In this document: in pieces, positions 6,237 to 9,258 of the stretch | Layout of the letters: every line of letters begins with the position of its first letter | How positions within the stretch are numbered: the first letter of the stretch is position 1 | DNA from: Enterocloster bolteae | Lineage (GTDB): Bacteria > Bacillota_A > Clostridia > Lachnospirales > Lachnospiraceae | Direction of reading: 5' to 3' | DNA length: 9,258 nucleotides | Assembly (NCBI GenBank): GCA_021769025.1 | Contig: JAETTS010000077.1 | Coordinates: 1 to 9,258 of the forward strand | Notes under the pieces: generated by a model | Seen by the model: the letters and a program-made list of their open reading frames with translations, nothing else | Databases searched by the model: none | Told to the model about the DNA's origin: nothing | Position numbers and translations under genes: made by a program

Positions 6237-7069
6237 TAGACCTGATTATAGAGATGCTGTCCTACCCATTTTTGGTAAGGGCCTTGTTGGGAGGAGCCTT
6301 GGTGTCCCTGTGCGCCTCTTTGTTGGGAGTAAGCCTGGTGTTGAAGCGGTACTCCATGATCGGAGATGGGTTGTCCCATGTGTCATTCGGAGCGTTATCC
6401 ATTGCCCTGGCCCTGGGTTGGTCCCCATTAAAAGTCTCCATTCCCGTTGTGATATTAGCCGCATTTTTCCTGCTTCGGATTACGGAAAAGGGAAAATTGA
6501 GAAGCGATGCGGCCATTGCTATGATTTCCGCCAGCGCCCTGGCTGTGGGAATCACGGCTACATCCCTGACAACCGGGATGACTACGGATATCAGCAGCTA
6601 TATGTTCGGCAGTATTTTGGCCATGAGCCCCTGGGATGTAGGGCTAGCGATCTGTCTTTGCGGAGTGGTCTTTGGGCTTTTTCTGTTATGTTACAATAAG
6701 ATATTTGCTGTTACGTTTGATGAAAATTTTGCCAGGGCAACAGGTGTCAAGGTATCTTGGTACAATGTGCTGATCGCAGTGCTAACGGCGGTGACCATAG
6801 TCCTGGGAATGCGGATGATGGGGGCGATGCTGATCTCCAGCCTGATTATATTTCCAGCTTTGACTTCCATGAGAGTATTCAAAAGCTTTCGCGGTGTGGT
6901 GTGGTCCTCAGGCATTCTCTCCGTAGTCTGCTTCTGTATTGGGATGGCGGCTTCTTACAGGTTCTCTACGCCGGCAGGGGCTACTGTGGTTTTAGTGAAT
7001 CTGGCAGCCTTTTTGTTGTTTATGGGGACAGAGGCACTGGGGCGGCTGGTACATTCTGAAAGAAGATAA
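6233..7069 (+). CDS. znuB: zinc ABC transporter permease (ABC-3 family)
   Basis: This 278-residue integral membrane protein would form the dimeric channel through which ZnuA delivers metal. It has about eight to nine hydrophobic segments, roughly at 14-36, 50-63, 67-82, 93-112, 132-155, 174-196, 198-216, 222-242 and 246-266. Family signatures are RYSMIGDGLSHVSFGA (39-54), SDAAIAMISASALAVGI (91-107), FDENFARATGV (162-172), and GMRMMGAMLISSLIIFPALTS (192-212), close to the permease motif that contacts the ATPase. It begins in a 4-base overlap with znuC, with GGGAGGTGA (6218-6226) as a strong ribosome site. No terminator follows; ktrB begins 22 or 73 bases later, depending on its start. Confidence 0.94.
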   Translation: MIDLIIEMLSYPFLVRALLGGALVSLCASLLGVSLVLKRYSMIGDGLSHVSFGALSIALALGWSPLKVSIPVVILAAFFLLRITEKGKLRSDAAIAMISASALAVGITATSLTTGMTTDISSYMFGSILAMSPWDVGLAICLCGVVFGLFLLCYNKIFAVTFDENFARATGVKVSWYNVLIAVLTAVTIVLGMRMMGAMLISSLIIFPALTSMRVFKSFRGVVWSSGILSVVCFCIGMAASYRFSTPAGATVVLVNLAAFLLFMGTEALGRLVHSERR

Positions 7070-7124
7070 ATCTAAGCGTTGAGGCCGTCAGATGTTGGCG
7101 GAGGAATCAAAACCAATACGATAT

Positions 7125-7133
7125 GGGGGAGGG
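7125..7133 (+). promoter_or_regulatory. ribosome binding site favouring the ktrB start at 7143
   Basis: The purine-rich GGGGGAGGG lies 9 bases before the ATG at 7143. The alternative in-frame ATG at 7092 is preceded by the weaker TTGAGG (7079-7084) at 7 bases. Confidence 0.5.
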
Positions 7134-7142
7134 ATAGGGATT

Positions 7143-8507
7143 ATGGAGCAGAAAATGGGTTCCGGAAGACTGAAAAGGAGGCATCTGTTATCTCAGACTC
7201 AGTACATTGCATACGGATTTTTTATTTTGATCCTGATTGGAACAGGGCTTCTGATGCTGCCCATTGCCAACCGGTCGGGTGAGAGCCTGGGGTTGATTGA
7301 TGCCTTATTCACTGCTACCAGCGCATCCTGCGTGACTGGGCTGGTGGTAGCAGACACATGGAGCCAGTGGACTCTGTTTGGGCAGATCGTTATCATCTGC
7401 CTGATCCAGATTGGTGGCCTGGGATTTATTACCATCGGCGTGTTTGTGTCCATTGTTCTCAGAAGGAAGATTGGCTTGAGGCAGAGGGGGCTTATGCAGG
7501 AGAGTACCAGCGCCCTTAAGATCGGAGGCATAGTCAGGCTGGCCAAACGGATTGTCCTGGGAACCTGTATCTTCGAGGGAACAGGGGCGGTACTTTTATC
7601 CATTCGGTTTGTGCCTCAATATGGATGGCTCAAAGGTATTTTCTACAGTATTTTTCATGCAGTGTCAGCATTCTGCAACGCAGGATTTGACTTGATGGGA
7701 CATCAGCAGCCCTACAATTCCCTTTCCGCTTACTATGACGATTGGCTGGTCAACCTGGTAATCATGTTGCTGATCATTATAGGCGGAATCGGATTTATCG
7801 TGTGGGATGATATATACCGGAACAAATGGCATGTGAGAAAATACCTTCTCCAGACCAAGGTGGTGCTTCTCACCACGATGATCCTGGTATTTGGGGGTGG
7901 GGGCCTGTTCTATCTTCTGGAGAGGAATGCCCTGATTGCGGATATGAATGCCAGTGGAAAGATCTTAACTTCCCTGTTCAGTTCTGTGACAGCCAGAACA
8001 GCAGGGTTTAACACGGTGGATACAGCGGCCCTGTCTGACGGGAGCAAGCTTCTGACCCTTATCCTGATGTTCATCGGTGGAAGCCCTGGTTCCACAGCAG
8101 GCGGAGTGAAAACCACTACGATTATGGTACTGCTTCTCTACATTCATTCCAATGTGAAGCGTTCTTACAGCATTGACATTTTTGGAAGAAGACTGGAGGA
8201 GGAGGCAGTCAAACGGGCCGGGGCCATCTGTACCATCAATCTGGCGCTGGCTCTGGCGGTATCCCTGGCTGTGATGGCCATCCAGCCGTTGTCCCTGGCG
8301 GATACTCTGTTTGAGACGTTTTCAGCCATAGGAACCGTTGGAATGACCACCGGAATTACCAGGGACTTACTGCCTTTATCCCGGCTTCTGGTAGCATTTT
8401 TGATGTACTGCGGAAGAATTGGCAGCATGTCCTTTGCACTGGCATTTACCCGCCAGAAACGGGCCGCCCACGTGAAGAATCCGGTGGAGACCATCAGCGT
8501 GGGATAA
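7143..8507 (+). CDS. ktrB: potassium uptake channel subunit KtrB (TrkH/HKT superfamily)
   Basis: KtrB is the membrane subunit of the Na+-dependent K+ uptake system and forms a dimer of four-fold pore-like subunits. From the ATG at 7143 it has 454 residues; an upstream ATG at 7092 would add 17 non-hydrophobic residues. The N-terminus RRHLLSQTQYIAYGFFILILIGTGLLMLPIA is typical. The four selectivity-filter loops are visible, each with its central glycine: SASCVTGL (60-67), SAFCNAGFD (175-183), ARTAGFN (284-290) and SAIGTVGMTTGIT (394-406). The intramembrane gating loop of the third repeat is present as GGSPGSTAGGVKTTT (312-326), and the C-terminus has GRIGSMSFALAF. It lies behind znuB with no visible terminator and before ktrA, its regulatory partner. 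KtrB versus the Trk-type TrkH is chosen on length, the single-RCK partner and Firmicutes context. Confidence 0.93.
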   Translation: MEQKMGSGRLKRRHLLSQTQYIAYGFFILILIGTGLLMLPIANRSGESLGLIDALFTATSASCVTGLVVADTWSQWTLFGQIVIICLIQIGGLGFITIGVFVSIVLRRKIGLRQRGLMQESTSALKIGGIVRLAKRIVLGTCIFEGTGAVLLSIRFVPQYGWLKGIFYSIFHAVSAFCNAGFDLMGHQQPYNSLSAYYDDWLVNLVIMLLIIIGGIGFIVWDDIYRNKWHVRKYLLQTKVVLLTTMILVFGGGGLFYLLERNALIADMNASGKILTSLFSSVTARTAGFNTVDTAALSDGSKLLTLILMFIGGSPGSTAGGVKTTTIMVLLLYIHSNVKRSYSIDIFGRRLEEEAVKRAGAICTINLALALAVSLAVMAIQPLSLADTLFETFSAIGTVGMTTGITRDLLPLSRLLVAFLMYCGRIGSMSFALAFTRQKRAAHVKNPVETISVG

Positions 8508-8554
8508 GAATAACAACGCATTCCATATACAAAACCAGGAGAGGAGAATTCAAT

Positions 8555-9208
8555 ATGAAATCAATCTTAATCATCGGTATGGGAAGATTTGGCCGCCATC
8601 TGTGCAAGAATCTGGCGGAGTTAGGCAATCAGATTATGATCATCGACGAAGTAGAGGAAAATCTTGAGGAGATGCTTCCCCTTGTAGTCAGCGCTAAGAT
8701 CGGTGACTGTACCAATGAGAGTGTATTAAACAGCTTGGGGATCGCCAACTTTGATCTTATCTTTATTTGCATTGGGACGAATTTTCAAAGCAGCCTGGAG
8801 ATAACCAGCCTGGTGAAAGAACTGGGAGGACGGTACGTAATCAGTAAAGCCAACAGGGATATCCATGCGAAGTTTTTATTGCGGAACGGTGCAGATGAGG
8901 TGATCTATCCGGATCGTGATATTGCAGAAAAACTGGCGGTACGCCACAGTGCTAACCATGTGTTTGACTACATTGAACTGACAGACGAGTATTCCATCTA
9001 CGAGATTCCGCCGCTTCCACAGTGGGTGGGAAAGAGCCTGAAAGAATCCGGGATACGCAACAGGCACAATATCAGTATTCTGGGAACAAAACGGGAAGGA
9101 AAAGCCAAGCTGATGCCCTCGCCGGACTATGTGATTAAGGGAGATGAGCATCTGATGGCCATAGGAAAAAAGGCAGATATTGACAGGATTTTGAAGGCGT
9201 TAAAATAG
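8555..9208 (+). CDS. ktrA: potassium uptake regulatory subunit KtrA (RCK domains)
   Basis: KtrA forms the cytoplasmic octameric ring that gates KtrB in response to bound ATP/ADP or NAD(H), and c-di-AMP in many Firmicutes. The 217 residues match the usual about 220. The N-terminal Rossmann RCK_N domain (1 to about 130) has GMGRFGRHL (8-16, G-x-G-x-x-G), the acidic residue Asp31 ending strand 2, IGDCTN (49-54) and SKANRDIHAKFLLRNGADEVIYPD (97-120). The TrkA_C domain (about 138-217) follows, ending with YVIKGDEHLMAIGK, the common RCK_C finish. Only one RCK_N/RCK_C pair is present, unlike the doubled TrkA of proteobacteria. AGGAG (8542-8546) sits 8 bases before the ATG. It is 47 bases behind ktrB with no terminator. 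The 50 bases after its stop show no clear terminator. Confidence 0.94.
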   Translation: MKSILIIGMGRFGRHLCKNLAELGNQIMIIDEVEENLEEMLPLVVSAKIGDCTNESVLNSLGIANFDLIFICIGTNFQSSLEITSLVKELGGRYVISKANRDIHAKFLLRNGADEVIYPDRDIAEKLAVRHSANHVFDYIELTDEYSIYEIPPLPQWVGKSLKESGIRNRHNISILGTKREGKAKLMPSPDYVIKGDEHLMAIGKKADIDRILKALK

Positions 9209-9258
9209 CGGATAATACTGTGTGGTACAACATAGAATGTTTAATAGAACATGGGGCC

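Noticed and set aside
9209..9258. possible terminator or next-gene promoter after ktrA
   Set aside because: No hairpin with U-run and no convincing promoter pair can be seen in the 50 bases left.
1..9258. a novel defence or mobile system
   Set aside because: No transposase, integrase, toxin-antitoxin, nuclease, reverse transcriptase, CRISPR repeat or biosynthetic core gene is present; the genes are mostly recognisable housekeeping and transport families.

Overview
The window looks like chromosomal DNA of a Gram-positive, low-to-mid-GC Clostridia member, most likely Lachnospiraceae-like. The grounds are strong AGGAGG-type ribosome binding sites, Firmicutes-type protein families (a DUF1846 protein, a KtrAB potassium system, a cluster-9 zinc lipoprotein transporter) and compact operons. 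No mobile element, tRNA, rRNA or CRISPR array is visible. This is an inference from family resemblance; no database search was run.

Layout. At the left edge (1-1406, +) is the 3' two thirds of ftsH, an ATP-dependent membrane zinc protease, followed by a perfect 15-bp hairpin (1406-1440). Facing it on the minus strand are three genes read right to left: a DUF1846/UPF0371 protein (4235-2754), an unrecognised six-helix membrane protein (2591-2010) and a short FMN nitroreductase (1985-1467). The last two are 24 bases apart and probably co-transcribed. The leader of the membrane-protein gene holds a candidate promoter, a palindrome inside that promoter, and a perfect 15-bp inverted repeat with a 24-base loop just before the ribosome binding site. 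From a divergent intergenic region (4236-4389) a plus-strand run starts: znuA, znuC and znuB (a high-affinity zinc ABC importer, joined by two 4-base ATGA overlaps), then ktrB and ktrA (a sodium/potassium-type K+ uptake channel and its nucleotide-binding RCK regulator).

How the genes work together. ZnuA would capture Zn2+ outside the membrane, ZnuB forms the channel and ZnuC powers it. KtrB conducts K+ and KtrA gates it through a cytoplasmic ring. The absence of a visible terminator between znuB and ktrB, or between ktrB and ktrA, makes one five-gene transcript possible, which would couple zinc and potassium uptake.

I see no clear new multi-gene system. The points most worth checking are the altered metal-ligand pattern in ZnuA, the structured leader of the membrane-protein/nitroreductase pair, the function-unknown DUF1846 protein with its P-loop-like motif, and the zinc-potassium linkage.
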